Shown here: positions 49,992 through 58,407 of the stretch, in pieces
How positions within the stretch are numbered: the first letter of the stretch is position 1
Layout of the letters: the number at the start of each line of letters is the position of its first letter
DNA from: Streptomyces specialis
GTDB lineage: Bacteria > Actinomycetota > Actinomycetes > Streptomycetales > Streptomycetaceae
Direction: 5' to 3'
NCBI RefSeq assembly: GCF_001493375.1
Contig: NZ_LN929763.1
Location: forward strand, 50,708 to 114,707
DNA length: 64,000 nt
Position numbers and translations under genes: made by a program
The notes under the pieces: generated by a model
Told to the model about the DNA's origin: nothing
Database searches by the model: none
What the model saw: only the letters and a program-made list of their open reading frames with translations

Positions 49992-50642
49992 TCAGACGGG
50001 GATCTCGTTGGCGAGGGCGGCGCCGAGGGCGGCGTTGTTCTCCGGGGTGAAGTGGATGCCGTCCACCCCGTCCGTGGTCAGGACCCGGCCGGCGTCGAAG
50101 AAGGAGACACCGGTGAAGTCGGCCAGCGAACGGTAGTGGCGGGCCAGTTCCGCCGTCTTCTCCCGGCCGCCGCGGAAGAGTTCGGCGAACCACGGGTCGG
50201 GTATCTCGCCCAGGGCCGGCGGCGCCACCAGCAGGACGGCCGGCGCCGGATAGGCGGTGCCGACGCCACCGGCCGACGCGGCGACCTGCCCGATGAGGGT
50301 GGCCGCTCCCGTGGCGATGCCGAAGGGGGTGCGGTCGAAGTAGACCTTGGTGTCGTTGGTGCCCAGCATGATGACGACCAGGTCCAGCGGCAGGTGCGCG
50401 GCGAGCGCGGTGGGGAGGTGGGCCGCTCCGTTGAGACGGGGGTCGGTCGGGTCGTCGGCGTTGGTGGTCCGTCCGCTCAGCCCCTCCTCCACGATCTCGT
50501 AGCCGGACCCGAGCGCGGCGGCCATGACTCCGGTCCATCTCTCGGCGGAGGGATAGCGCTGTGTGGGCACGGCATGCGGCACGGGGATCCAGCCCCAGGT
50601 GAGGGAGTCGCCGTAGCAGAGAACACGTCGGGGGGCGGTCAT
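49992..50642 (-). CDS. SGNH/GDSL-family hydrolase
   Basis: 216 residues. The four SGNH blocks are visible: YGDSLTWGW (catalytic Ser, block I), GLSGRTTN (Gly), IMLGTNDTK (Asn, block III) and DGIHFTPENN (Asp/His, block V). Arylesterase/thioesterase-like proteins of this group hydrolyse esters in the cytoplasm; no signal peptide is present. It lies 54 bases downstream of the membrane-protein gene, probably co-transcribed. Substrate unknown. Confidence 0.92.
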   Translation of the reverse strand: MTAPRRVLCYGDSLTWGWIPVPHAVPTQRYPSAERWTGVMAAALGSGYEIVEEGLSGRTTNADDPTDPRLNGAAHLPTALAAHLPLDLVVIMLGTNDTKVYFDRTPFGIATGAATLIGQVAASAGGVGTAYPAPAVLLVAPPALGEIPDPWFAELFRGGREKTAELARHYRSLADFTGVSFFDAGRVLTTDGVDGIHFTPENNAALGAALANEIPV

Positions 50643-50696
50643 GATCAGGGCTCCTTGGAGGTTCGCGGGAGGGGACGGCGGGTTCGGTGGCGGGAG

Positions 50697-51716
50697 TCAG
50701 GCGGCGGCGGGGCGCGTCGTGGTCGAAGTGCGGCGTTTCAGCGCCCACGTGGCGGCGAAGCCGAGTCCGGTGAGGGCCACCACGCCGACGGTGGGCCAGA
50801 CGGTGCCCGGATCGTCCGGAAGGGCGGGCGCGAGGAGCACGGCCAGCACCCAGGTGCCGAGGAGGGCGACCGAGGGCGGGTCGATGACGGTGTCGCCGCG
50901 GTAGACCAGCAGGCAGGCGGCCAGCTCGCCGAGGAACGCGGCGAAGACGCCCAGGGCGATGCCCCAGCCGGGACCGCCCAGGACGGTCACGCCGATGACG
51001 GCGGACAGCGCGATGTGATGGGCGACCGGCACCTTGTGGCCCAGCACCAGGAAGACGAGCATGGCGGCGGTCAGGGCCAGCGGGAGGTCGAAGCCGAGCG
51101 CGGGCACCCGGTCGGTGACATAGGCGACGGGGAGCGCGAACGCGAGGCCGATCGTGAGCACCTGGGCGGGCCGGGACTGCCAGGGAATCCAGTTCGCCGT
51201 CTCGGTCGGGACCCAGCGGGACTCGCCCGGGGGCACCGTGCCGAACAGGCCGGAGCGGCCGAAGATCAGCCGCGCGGCGACGTTGCTGGCGACGATCGCG
51301 GTGACCACGGGCGTGAGCAGGATGTTCCCGTCGACCGTGGGCGAGTACTCGGTGAACAGCCACTGAAGCGCGTAACCCAGGCCGCCGAACGCGCCGCCGA
51401 CGAAGAGCACCGCCGGCGCGTCGAGACCGGCCAGCGGCACGGCCGCGTCCTTGCCGGAGGGCAGCAGACCGCGCCGCCCGGCGTAGGCGGCGGCGGCGAC
51501 GCCGCCGGCGAAGGCGATGTGCGGGCTGAGCAGGGGGCCGAAGGGCACCAGATCGCTCAGCGGGGCGGCGGCCGGATCGTTGCCCGTCGCGACGTTGTAG
51601 GCGAACGTGCCCGCGGCCAGGAAACCGACCAGGACGAACGCCGGGACGGCTCCGACCGCGGCGCCGAGCATGCCGCCGCCTATGGAGGCGAGAAGCCTCA
51701 TCAGTTCGAAGTCCAC
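50697..51716 (-). CDS. Multi-pass membrane protein, permease-like
   Basis: 339 residues from GTG 51716 (GGAG 7 bases upstream). About ten hydrophobic helices, including GGGMLGAAVGAVPAFVLVGF, LSPHIAFAGGVAAAAYAGRR, LLTPVVTAIVASNVAARLIF, and LPLALTAAMLVFLVLGHKVP. The DLVPFG and IPWQSRPAQ loops are polar. It looks like a transporter or channel but I do not recognise the family with certainty. Transcribed ahead of the SGNH hydrolase gene, so it may move that enzyme's substrate. Confidence 0.75.
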   Translation of the reverse strand: MDFELMRLLASIGGGMLGAAVGAVPAFVLVGFLAAGTFAYNVATGNDPAAAPLSDLVPFGPLLSPHIAFAGGVAAAAYAGRRGLLPSGKDAAVPLAGLDAPAVLFVGGAFGGLGYALQWLFTEYSPTVDGNILLTPVVTAIVASNVAARLIFGRSGLFGTVPPGESRWVPTETANWIPWQSRPAQVLTIGLAFALPVAYVTDRVPALGFDLPLALTAAMLVFLVLGHKVPVAHHIALSAVIGVTVLGGPGWGIALGVFAAFLGELAACLLVYRGDTVIDPPSVALLGTWVLAVLLAPALPDDPGTVWPTVGVVALTGLGFAATWALKRRTSTTTRPAAA

Positions 51717-52388
51717 GGACAGCTCCTTGCGTACGGAGGAGGTGAGGGCAGGGCAGGGGAGGGCGGCGGCGGCAGCGGTGACACCAGGGACACGGGAATG
51801 GCTCACCGTGGCCGCCGCCGCCCCCTTCGCGACAGCCGGTCGGGTCCTCCGCCAAGGGCGGGGAACGCCACGGCTGAGGCGGTCTTCGGCGCGGCCCGCG
51901 CACGCGTGGGGCGGGCTTCGCGGCTTCCGCTCAGACGTGGTGCGGGCAGGGGGCGCGTAACGCCCCGCCGCCCATCGCGCGGCCGGCGACGGCGAACCGG
52001 TCGCCGACGGTCGGCTTCCGGGCGAGGGACCCGGACACGACGGCCCCCGGCCCGGGCCGGAGCCTGCGGCGATGGAGCCGGCATCGCATGGGGAACTCCC
52101 TCGTTTCGTGGCGAGCGCCGGGGGGCGGCCCACGGCGGCTCCGCTCGTGATGAGCGAACAGGCGGGACGCTACAATGACGACTCACGTTCGACAATGCCG
52201 AACGCGGTATCAGTTCGGATTCGCCGCTCACCGGCCCCTCGCGGCGTCGCGCGCACCGCGGTCGCTCGTCAGCCTTGCCGTCCGTCCCGTTGTGTGAGAT
52301 GAACTACCCGAGGCCGAGGGCGTGTTGGCCTTCGCGGGGCGGGCGCCGGACGGCCTCGCGGCCGGGGCACGGGCAAGGGGGGCTTTCC
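51717..52388. promoter_or_regulatory. Long upstream region with promoter-like and palindromic elements
   Basis: About 670 bases without a gene. Near the right end GTTCG-N7-CGAAC (52187-52203) and CGAAC-N8-GTTCG (52199-52216) alternate, an operator-like array. On the minus strand TTGTCG and TAGCGT, 17 bases apart (about 52195 down to 52167), form a possible promoter for the membrane-protein operon 450 bases away. The remainder is GC-rich with nothing recognised. Confidence 0.4.
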
Positions 52389-52829
52389 GTGGAGCTGTGG
52401 CAGTACGCGCTCCTCGGAGCGTGCGGGGGCGGTCTGATCTAGGTGGTCGCGCTGTTCAACCGGCTCGGTGAGTGGCAGACGGCCCGCCGGACGCCCACCG
52501 GTCGTGTCCGGCGGAACCCGCCGGGCTTCACCAGCTACATCGACATCGGCCCGGTCCTGGCCATCGCCGCGACCCGGCTCACGCTGGGGGCGGCCGTCGC
52601 CATGGCGTTCGGCGGCAGCGGCCAGATCAACGGCGGCTACGCGGCGATCACGGTGGGCGCCACCGCGCCCGCGCTGCTCGCCCAGCTCGGCCAGATCCCC
52701 GGCGTCCGCAACGCGCTGGGCGACGCGCCGGTGCCGGGAGAGCCGTCCGCGCCGGTGATGCCCGCGCCGCTGAACGTCGCCGTCCCCCCGATCGTGCCCA
52801 GCCAGGGAGAAGTCGCAAGTGAGCAGTGA
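52389..52829 (+). pseudogene. Small membrane protein gene interrupted by an amber codon
   Basis: The frame starting at GTG 52389, behind AAGGGGGG, reads VELWQYALLGACGGGLI, then TAG (52440-52442), then VVALFNRLGEWQTARRTP and on to 52829. Without the stop this is a continuous protein of about 146 residues with membrane helices at the start and near LAIAATRLTLGAAVAMAFGG, so the stop replaces one codon, most simply GAG (Glu). GTG 52443 just after the stop could restart a shorter 128-residue product. Either a recent nonsense mutation or a base-call error. It overlaps the next gene by 11 bases. Function unknown. Confidence 0.65.
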
Positions 52830-53181
52830 GAAGTCCTTCGGGGCGCGGTACTTCGCCGGACTGGTCGGCGCGTCGAACAACGTCAACATCGGCCCCGTCA
52901 CCGCCTCCGTCCCGTCGCGCGTCCCCGCGAACGCGCGGCTGGCCGAGGCGGTCGCCGCCCTGCGGGCGGAGCTGGTGCGGGCGTGGGACGCCGTACCGCC
53001 CGCCGACCGCGTCGACGCGTTGGAGGCCCTGGACGACCTTCAGGCTCTCCTCGCCGATCCCGCTGCCGAGCGCGGCAGGCTGCGCCGCCGCATCGACATG
53101 ATCACCGACGCCCTCGCCCAGGTCCCGTCCCTGACAGCGGCGGTATCCGCCCTGGTGGCCGCCCGCCCCCAGGACGACTGA
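52819..53181 (+). CDS. Hypothetical protein, DUF5955-like
   Basis: 120 residues from GTG 52819, overlapping the previous gene. The N-terminus KSFGARYFAGLVGASNNVNI is followed by a helical half with heptad character (RLAEAVAALRAELVRAWDAV, ALEALDDLQALLADPAAERG, LRRRIDMITDALAQVPSLTA), probably a coiled coil. It resembles the DUF5955 family of actinomycetes from memory; function unknown. The tight overlap with the membrane-protein gene suggests the two act together. Confidence 0.65.
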   Translation: MSSEKSFGARYFAGLVGASNNVNIGPVTASVPSRVPANARLAEAVAALRAELVRAWDAVPPADRVDALEALDDLQALLADPAAERGRLRRRIDMITDALAQVPSLTAAVSALVAARPQDD

Positions 53182-53233
53182 CCCCACCGTGCCCCCACGG
53201 GCCTCCGCCGGCCCGGCCGGATGTTTAGCAGCG

Positions 53234-53253
53234 CCCCCCCCCCCCTTCCCCCC
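53234..53253. repeat. Poly-C tract
   Basis: Twelve C, two T and six C in a row, between two genes. Such runs are prone to slippage and to sequencing error; length is unreliable. Confidence 0.7.
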
Positions 53254-53301
53254 GTGGCCGCGCCGGTTCGCGACGCGCGGTCCGGGCGGCGGGCCTTGGG
53301 G

Positions 53302-53697
53302 TCACGCGACGGCGGTTCCCTCGAGTTCGACCATCAGCGTCGGGATCGCCAGCCGTGTCACGCCGAGCATCGTCATGGTCGGCGCCACCCCGGCCGCGCC
53401 CAGCCGCGACGCCAGCACGCCGTAGTGCCGGAAGAGCAGATCGACGTCGGTGGTGTAGACGCTGAGCCGGACGAGATGCGCGAGGGACATGCCGGCCTCG
53501 CCGAGAACGGCCTCCAGATTGTCGAGGCTCAGCGCCACCTGCGCCGCCATGTCACCGGCGTGCAGAGGCTCACCGTCGCCGCCCATCGCGGTCTGCCCGG
53601 CGCAGTACAGGGTCCGGGCGGGCCCGGAGACGACCTCGCCCTGGCTGTACCCCAGCCCCACCGACCACGTCCACGGGTTGACCGTCGTACGCTCCAT
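53302..53697 (-). CDS. RidA/YjgF-family protein
   Basis: 131 residues, full length. RidA proteins hydrolyse reactive enamines and imines made by PLP enzymes. Features: GYSQGEVVSGPARTLYCAGQ (N-terminal strand), DMAAQVALSLDNLEAVLGEA (helix), and VVRLSVYTTDVDLL-like LVRLSVYTTDVDLLFRHYG. The usual C-terminal catalytic Arg-x-x-x-x-EI pattern is replaced by RLAIPTLMVELEGTAVA, so this is a YjgF-like subgroup whose activity may differ. It is divergent from a WYL regulator. Confidence 0.88.
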   Translation of the reverse strand: MERTTVNPWTWSVGLGYSQGEVVSGPARTLYCAGQTAMGGDGEPLHAGDMAAQVALSLDNLEAVLGEAGMSLAHLVRLSVYTTDVDLLFRHYGVLASRLGAAGVAPTMTMLGVTRLAIPTLMVELEGTAVA

Positions 53698-53730
53698 AGC
53701 CGCACCAGCTCCATTCGATCCAACGACAGT

Positions 53731-53740
53731 GACGTACGTC
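53731..53740. promoter_or_regulatory. Palindrome between RidA and WYL genes
   Basis: GACGTACGTC is a perfect 10-base palindrome 34 bases from the RidA start and about 95 from the WYL start; a candidate operator of the WYL protein. TAGGGT (53823-53828) ends 6 bases before the WYL ATG, so that gene may be leaderless. Confidence 0.4.
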
Positions 53741-53834
53741 CCCGGCCCGGCAGCCGCCCGGCGCCGACGTCGTGGTGGAAGCCTCCCAACCCATACACGA
53801 CACCCTGTGTCACGTATGCCGGTAGGGTTTTCCC

Positions 53835-54851
53835 ATGCGCGCCGACCGGTTGGTATCGCTGGTGCTGCTGCTGCGACAGCACGGCCGGCTGTCCGCGACC
53901 GCGCTGGCCCGCGAGCTGGAGGTGTCCACCCGCACCGTGCTGCGCGACATGGACGCGCTGTCCGCGGCCGGTGTCCCGGTCTACGCAGAACGCGGCCGGC
54001 ACGGCGGTTTCGCGCTGCTGCCCGGCTTCCGGACCGAACTCACCGGGCTGAACCACGACGAGGCACTCGCCCTGCTGGTCGCCGGATCACGGCGCGGCGC
54101 GCAGGCGTTCGGCCTCGGCTCGGCGCTCGCCTCGGCGATGCTCAAGGGGGGGGACGCGCTGCCCGAAAGCCAACGGGCCGCCGCGGCCGGCGTCGCCGAA
54201 CGCCTGCTCATCGACCCGGAGACCGACCTCCTCTCGCGCCGGCTGGTCGCCGAGGAGGTGCCCGACGCCGTCATGACCGAGATCCGCCGCGCGGTGTTCG
54301 CCGGACACAGGCTGCGCATCCACTACGCGGCCGTGGGCCGTTCCCCGGCGTGGCGCACGGTGGACCCGATCGGCCTGGTCACCGTGCGCGACCAGGGCTA
54401 CTTGCTGGCCACGAGGTCCGGCGAAGACCGCACCTACCGGCTGTCCCGAGTCCTGGCCGCCGAGGAACTCGCCGAACCCGCACAGCGGCCGGACCGGGTC
54501 GACCTGGACCGGGCCTGGCAGGAACGCGGCACGCGGTTCCGGACCGGCGGCGACCAGGTCACCGTGCTCGTACGGATCGACCCGGCGCGCCGGGAGGAAC
54601 TGGTGGGCACCGCGCTGGCCGTCCGCGCCGAACACGCCGACGCGGACGGCCGGCTGCGGCTGGAGGTGACCTTCCAGGACCCGCGCCACGCCGAATGGGC
54701 GCTGTGGCAGCTCGCCACGCACGCGGAAGCCCTGTCCCCGCGGTGGCTGCGCGACGCCCTGCGCGACCGCGCCGTCGCGATCGCCACCCGCTACGGACCG
54801 CCGTCCTGCCGCTCGCGATCCGCCGCCGATGAGCGCCACGCCACCGGGTGA
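53835..54851 (+). CDS. YafY-type HTH and WYL-domain regulator
   Basis: 338 residues. N-terminal DeoR-like helix-turn-helix (about 1-60; LVSLVLLLRQHGRLSATALA, STRTVLRDMDALSAAG), then a WYL domain (about 140-215; RIHYAAVGRSPAWRTVDPIG, GYLLATRSGEDRTYRLSRV), which binds nucleotides or nucleic acid ligands, and a WCX extension (about 230-320). It is probably a ligand-responsive regulator of the divergent RidA gene. The last 20 residues (CRSRSAADERHATG) are atypical. A strong terminator follows. Confidence 0.92.
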   Translation: MRADRLVSLVLLLRQHGRLSATALARELEVSTRTVLRDMDALSAAGVPVYAERGRHGGFALLPGFRTELTGLNHDEALALLVAGSRRGAQAFGLGSALASAMLKGGDALPESQRAAAAGVAERLLIDPETDLLSRRLVAEEVPDAVMTEIRRAVFAGHRLRIHYAAVGRSPAWRTVDPIGLVTVRDQGYLLATRSGEDRTYRLSRVLAAEELAEPAQRPDRVDLDRAWQERGTRFRTGGDQVTVLVRIDPARREELVGTALAVRAEHADADGRLRLEVTFQDPRHAEWALWQLATHAEALSPRWLRDALRDRAVAIATRYGPPSCRSRSAADERHATG

Positions 54852-54865
54852 TCGCGCCGGTCAGG

Positions 54866-54898
54866 CCGGCGGGCCGGTGCGGCGCACCGGCCCGCCGG
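54866..54898. terminator. Bidirectional terminator, 15-bp stem
   Basis: CCGGCGGGCCGGTGC and its exact complement flank a GGC loop, between the convergent WYL and cell-wall protein genes. Confidence 0.85.
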
Positions 54899-54910
54899 GG
54901 GTTTCCGGTG

Positions 54911-57439
54911 TCAGCGGTGTCGTGCGCGCCGCTGACGGGTGATGAAGACCGCTGTCGTGCCCGCGCCGAGCAGCACGGCGGTGAGGGCGATGACGCCTCC
55001 GAGGCCGGACATACCGGTTTCGGCGAGGCCGCCGCCCGGGGACCGTCCGGCCGGTGCCGGGGTGTTGGGGGCCGGGCTCGTCGGCTGCGCCGGGGGCGGT
55101 GTCGGTGTCGGGGATTCGGGCGACGTGGGTGTGGGAGTGGGTGTGGGGGTCGGTGTCGGTGTCGGGGATTCCGGCTCCGGGATGTGGACGCCGGCGTCGA
55201 TCGTGTGATCGACCTCTCCCGGTGCGTCCGGCGCGGTGACCGGGGCGTAGCCGTTGCAGAGCGGGCCGGAGGTCGGCGGGGTCACATTGGAGTCATGGAC
55301 CGGGTCGTCACCGGCGCGCGGCAGGGTGAACCGCAGGTCGGTGGCGGCCGGCTGGCCCGGCACCCCGCTGGTATCCGCCGTGCAGACATCGAACTGCACG
55401 GTGTACTCGGCGCCCGGGGTCAGCTCGTAGTCCGCGCCGACGCCGCCGAAGTAGTACTCACCGTTGGCATCGGTCGTGGTCGTGGCGACCTGTTCCCCAT
55501 CGGCGTCCAGGAGGTTGATCGTCGCGCCCGGCAGCAGTACGTGCCCCGGGTCCTGGAGGCCGTTGCGGTCACCGTCGTACCAGACCACGTTGCCGATCTG
55601 GATCGGCGCGTTCGCGGCGGCGTACGCGATGTCGCCGAGGCCGCCGGCCTTGCCGAACCCGTTCTGGTTCGGGCCGACGAACTCGTACGCGTTGTGGACC
55701 GGGTCGTTGCCGGGGCCGAGGCCGGTGGCGACGTCGTAGTAGCCGGTTCCGCTGGTGACGACCCGGCCGGCCGGGTCCATCTGGGTGCTGACGACCCACT
55801 GCTGCTGCGGGATGTAGGCGACCGATCCCAGGGCGGACTCCTGGTGCGGCCCGGACTGGGTCGCGGAGCCGCCGTTCGGGAAGAAGTCACCCGGGAAGTA
55901 CTCGACGACGCTGCCGGGCTGGACCCCGTCGAGGGTCGGGTCCGTGGCGTGGTCGGGGCAGATCCCGGTGCCTTCCCAGTCGTACCCGCCGTCGGGCCTG
56001 GCGCAGGCCATGTTGATGTCGCCGCCGGACATCCCGTTCTGCGGCGTGTCGTTGCCCGGCCTCGGGTCCAGCCCGCCCCAGCTCACGACATCCATGAACC
56101 GGTCACGGAAGCCGAGGATCAGCGAGCCGTCGCGGGTGAAGGCCATACTGGCCAGCTCCGGCTGCGGATTGATCATCGCCCCGCCCACCTGGAAGGAGTC
56201 CCAGTCCGCCAGGTCGGTGTTCCACGGGTTCCAGTGGTTGACCTGGTCGCGGCCGGAGTTGTTGGTGAACACTTCGCCGCGCTCGAAGTCCAGCGGCTGG
56301 GACAGCACGGTGGTGAACTCCTCGCCGTCATAGGTGGCGACGACGGCCTTCAGATCCGCACGGTCCTGTGTGCTCTCGGCGCTGCACACGCCTCCGACAT
56401 ACAGACTGCCGTCGTGGGCGGCCACACTGAACGGACGCCAGTCCCCGGCCGCCGCGCAGCCCGGGTCGGGGATCGGCACGGTCTCCTCGGGCGCCGAGGC
56501 CGTGGGCCCGGTCGCGTCGAAGCTGACCAGGCTACGGGTGAGCAGGTTCACCGCGTACAGGGTCGAGCCGTCCTCCGACAGGGCCAGGCCGCCGATGCTC
56601 TCCTTGCCCGGCGCGTCGGTGAACCCGGCGTCCTTGATCAGGTTGCCGGTGTCGTGCGGTGTCTCCGTGGCGTCCGGCACCGTCGCGAACAGCGTCGGGG
56701 TACCGCCGTCGGCCGGCTGGACGTAGATCGCGCCACCGCCCTCCGGCCCGTACTCGGTGTACCGCCGGGCGAACGCGGCCTGGAACAGTTGGTCGCGGTA
56801 CCGGTCGTACGCCAGCCCGTAGGTCGTGCCCACCTGGTCCTGCGTGTTGAGGACCTCCGGGCACGCCTCCTGCTCGGGACAGATGCCCCGGGCGTCCGTT
56901 CCGAACGCCACCAGTGCCCGGGTGTCCGTCCCGCCCGCGCCGCTCTGGACCGGCACGAAGTAACGGGAGTCGGGCAGTGCGTAGTCGGCCGGGTTCCAGA
57001 CCCCGGTGGTCACCGAGTCGTCCTTGCCGTCGGAGACGTCCACGAACGTGGTGAAGCTGTCGAAGTGATCCGGCGCGGTCGAGGCGGGCGCCGCCCGCAG
57101 ATAGTCCCCGTACGGTTCCGGGATGGTGACGTCGACCCGGTACCGGCCGCCGGTCAGCTCGCTCGACGGCGGCACGACGACCCTTCCCGTGGCATCCGTG
57201 ACACCGGTGACACGGTTGCCCGCGAGGTCGGTGACATCGACCTGGATTCCCCGCTGGGGCACATCCATGGTCGCGTTGATCACGCCGGTGCCGAAGAAGT
57301 CCCGCAGTACCTCGACGGTCAGGGTGCCGTCAGGCGCCGCGGCTCCGGCCTGCCCGGCGCCGGTCAGGATCATGCCGGCGCCGCTCCCCGCCAGGAGCAC
57401 GCCGGTCACCCCCATCCGTAGCAGTAAACCTAATCGCAC
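54911..57439 (-). CDS. LAETG-anchored cell-wall protein with SdrD B-like domain
   Basis: 842 residues from GTG 57439, chosen for GGGAG 6 bases upstream. Signal peptide to about 35 (VTGVLLAGSGAGMILTGAG, GQAGAAAP). An N-terminal beta-sandwich precedes a large propeller-like region with repeated GGLALSEDGSTLYAVN-type strands, then an SdrD B-like domain (about 660-750; NVVWYDGDRNGLQDPGHVLL, DANGEYYFGG), a Pro-Thr spacer, and the sorting signal LAETG followed by a membrane helix and RRARHR, the class E sortase pattern. Codons 3 and 5 are TTA, the rare Leu codon read by the bldA tRNA, so translation should depend on development. Confidence 0.88.
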   Translation of the reverse strand: MRLGLLLRMGVTGVLLAGSGAGMILTGAGQAGAAAPDGTLTVEVLRDFFGTGVINATMDVPQRGIQVDVTDLAGNRVTGVTDATGRVVVPPSSELTGGRYRVDVTIPEPYGDYLRAAPASTAPDHFDSFTTFVDVSDGKDDSVTTGVWNPADYALPDSRYFVPVQSGAGGTDTRALVAFGTDARGICPEQEACPEVLNTQDQVGTTYGLAYDRYRDQLFQAAFARRYTEYGPEGGGAIYVQPADGGTPTLFATVPDATETPHDTGNLIKDAGFTDAPGKESIGGLALSEDGSTLYAVNLLTRSLVSFDATGPTASAPEETVPIPDPGCAAAGDWRPFSVAAHDGSLYVGGVCSAESTQDRADLKAVVATYDGEEFTTVLSQPLDFERGEVFTNNSGRDQVNHWNPWNTDLADWDSFQVGGAMINPQPELASMAFTRDGSLILGFRDRFMDVVSWGGLDPRPGNDTPQNGMSGGDINMACARPDGGYDWEGTGICPDHATDPTLDGVQPGSVVEYFPGDFFPNGGSATQSGPHQESALGSVAYIPQQQWVVSTQMDPAGRVVTSGTGYYDVATGLGPGNDPVHNAYEFVGPNQNGFGKAGGLGDIAYAAANAPIQIGNVVWYDGDRNGLQDPGHVLLPGATINLLDADGEQVATTTTDANGEYYFGGVGADYELTPGAEYTVQFDVCTADTSGVPGQPAATDLRFTLPRAGDDPVHDSNVTPPTSGPLCNGYAPVTAPDAPGEVDHTIDAGVHIPEPESPTPTPTPTPTPTPTSPESPTPTPPPAQPTSPAPNTPAPAGRSPGGGLAETGMSGLGGVIALTAVLLGAGTTAVFITRQRRARHR

Positions 57440-57572
57440 AGCTCTCCCTTCGCCCCTGAGCCAACGCAAACCCAGCAACTTCCGCGCGTAGCGTAGTGGT
57501 TGACGAGCCGTCATGTCCGGCCGACCGCAAAGTTCGGAAGTTCCCCGGTGAGAACTGTTATGCTCGCGCCGC

Positions 57573-58400
57573 GTGCGGCGCATATGGAGCAGTGGAGTCC
57601 GGGACGTCAGGGCACGGGCCGTCACGTCGCGGAGCGGCAGCGCGCGGGGCACCGACAGCGAGCGGCGTCGCCGGTGGCCACGATTACGTTGGGCAGCGGC
57701 AGCCGTCGTCTGCGTCGCGGTCGCCGCGACGAGCGCCGTGGTCCTCCTCGGCGGCGATGGCCCCGCCGCCCCGCGGGCGTTGACCTCGGACGAAGTGAAC
57801 CGGCTGGCGGTCACGCGATTCCTCAACTACCAGGCCGGCGGCCGGGCGGTGACCATCAACGTGCCGAACGTCGACGGTGGGCTGGTCATCACCGCGTCAG
57901 TGGACTACCGCACCCACACCGGTTACGGGGTGGTGCGGGGGACCGGGCGCGACGCGTCCAGCGACGGGTTGATCTGGTGGACGGCCACCACCGTCCTCGT
58001 TCACCCCATGGCGGACCCCCCGGCCGTCGCCCCGGCGTCGCCGCCCGCGTCCGGCTGGCACAGCCGTCCGCTGCTGACGTCCGGCATGACCCTGGACACC
58101 GCGCTGGCCATCGTGCTCGACCTCGGCAGCGACCGGCCGGACAACGCCGCGCTGCTGCCGCAGAACGGCGCCACCTGGGCCGGGCGGGAGGAGGTGCGCG
58201 GCCATTCGACGGACATCATGAACGGGCCGCGTGCCGACACCGGTACGTCGCAGACCGTGCGGTACTGGATCGGCTCGGACGGCACCATGTACCGGGTCGA
58301 GGTCGCTGTCGCCTCGGCGCCCGAGCCGGTGGTGCTCGACTTCGACACCCAGACGTATGTCCCCGTCCAGCCGCTGCCCGGAGCCACCCCGACGCCGTAG
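57573..58400 (+). CDS. Membrane-anchored protein of unknown function
   Basis: 275 residues from GTG 57573 (ribosome site weak; the start is uncertain). A basic N-terminus (RRRRWPRLR) and one membrane helix (WAAAAVVCVAVAATSAVVLL, about 38-58) precede an extracytoplasmic domain with LTSDEVNRLAVTRFLNYQAG, the Asp-rich NVPNVDGGLVITASVDYRTH and WTATTVLVHP. The look is similar to membrane-anchored proteins encoded in actinomycete conjugation or cell-wall loci, but I cannot name a family. It ends 7 bases before the convergent lipoprotein gene. Confidence 0.7.
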   Translation: MRRIWSSGVRDVRARAVTSRSGSARGTDSERRRRWPRLRWAAAAVVCVAVAATSAVVLLGGDGPAAPRALTSDEVNRLAVTRFLNYQAGGRAVTINVPNVDGGLVITASVDYRTHTGYGVVRGTGRDASSDGLIWWTATTVLVHPMADPPAVAPASPPASGWHSRPLLTSGMTLDTALAIVLDLGSDRPDNAALLPQNGATWAGREEVRGHSTDIMNGPRADTGTSQTVRYWIGSDGTMYRVEVAVASAPEPVVLDFDTQTYVPVQPLPGATPTP

Positions 58401-58407
58401 CCGCCGC

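Noticed and set aside
53234..53253. Poly-C run as a phase-variable promoter
   Set aside because: It is not placed at a promoter or inside a gene, and its length may be a sequencing artefact.
55080..55180. GT-rich repeat tract
   Set aside because: It is the coding sequence of the Pro-Thr spacer of the cell-wall protein, not an independent repeat element.
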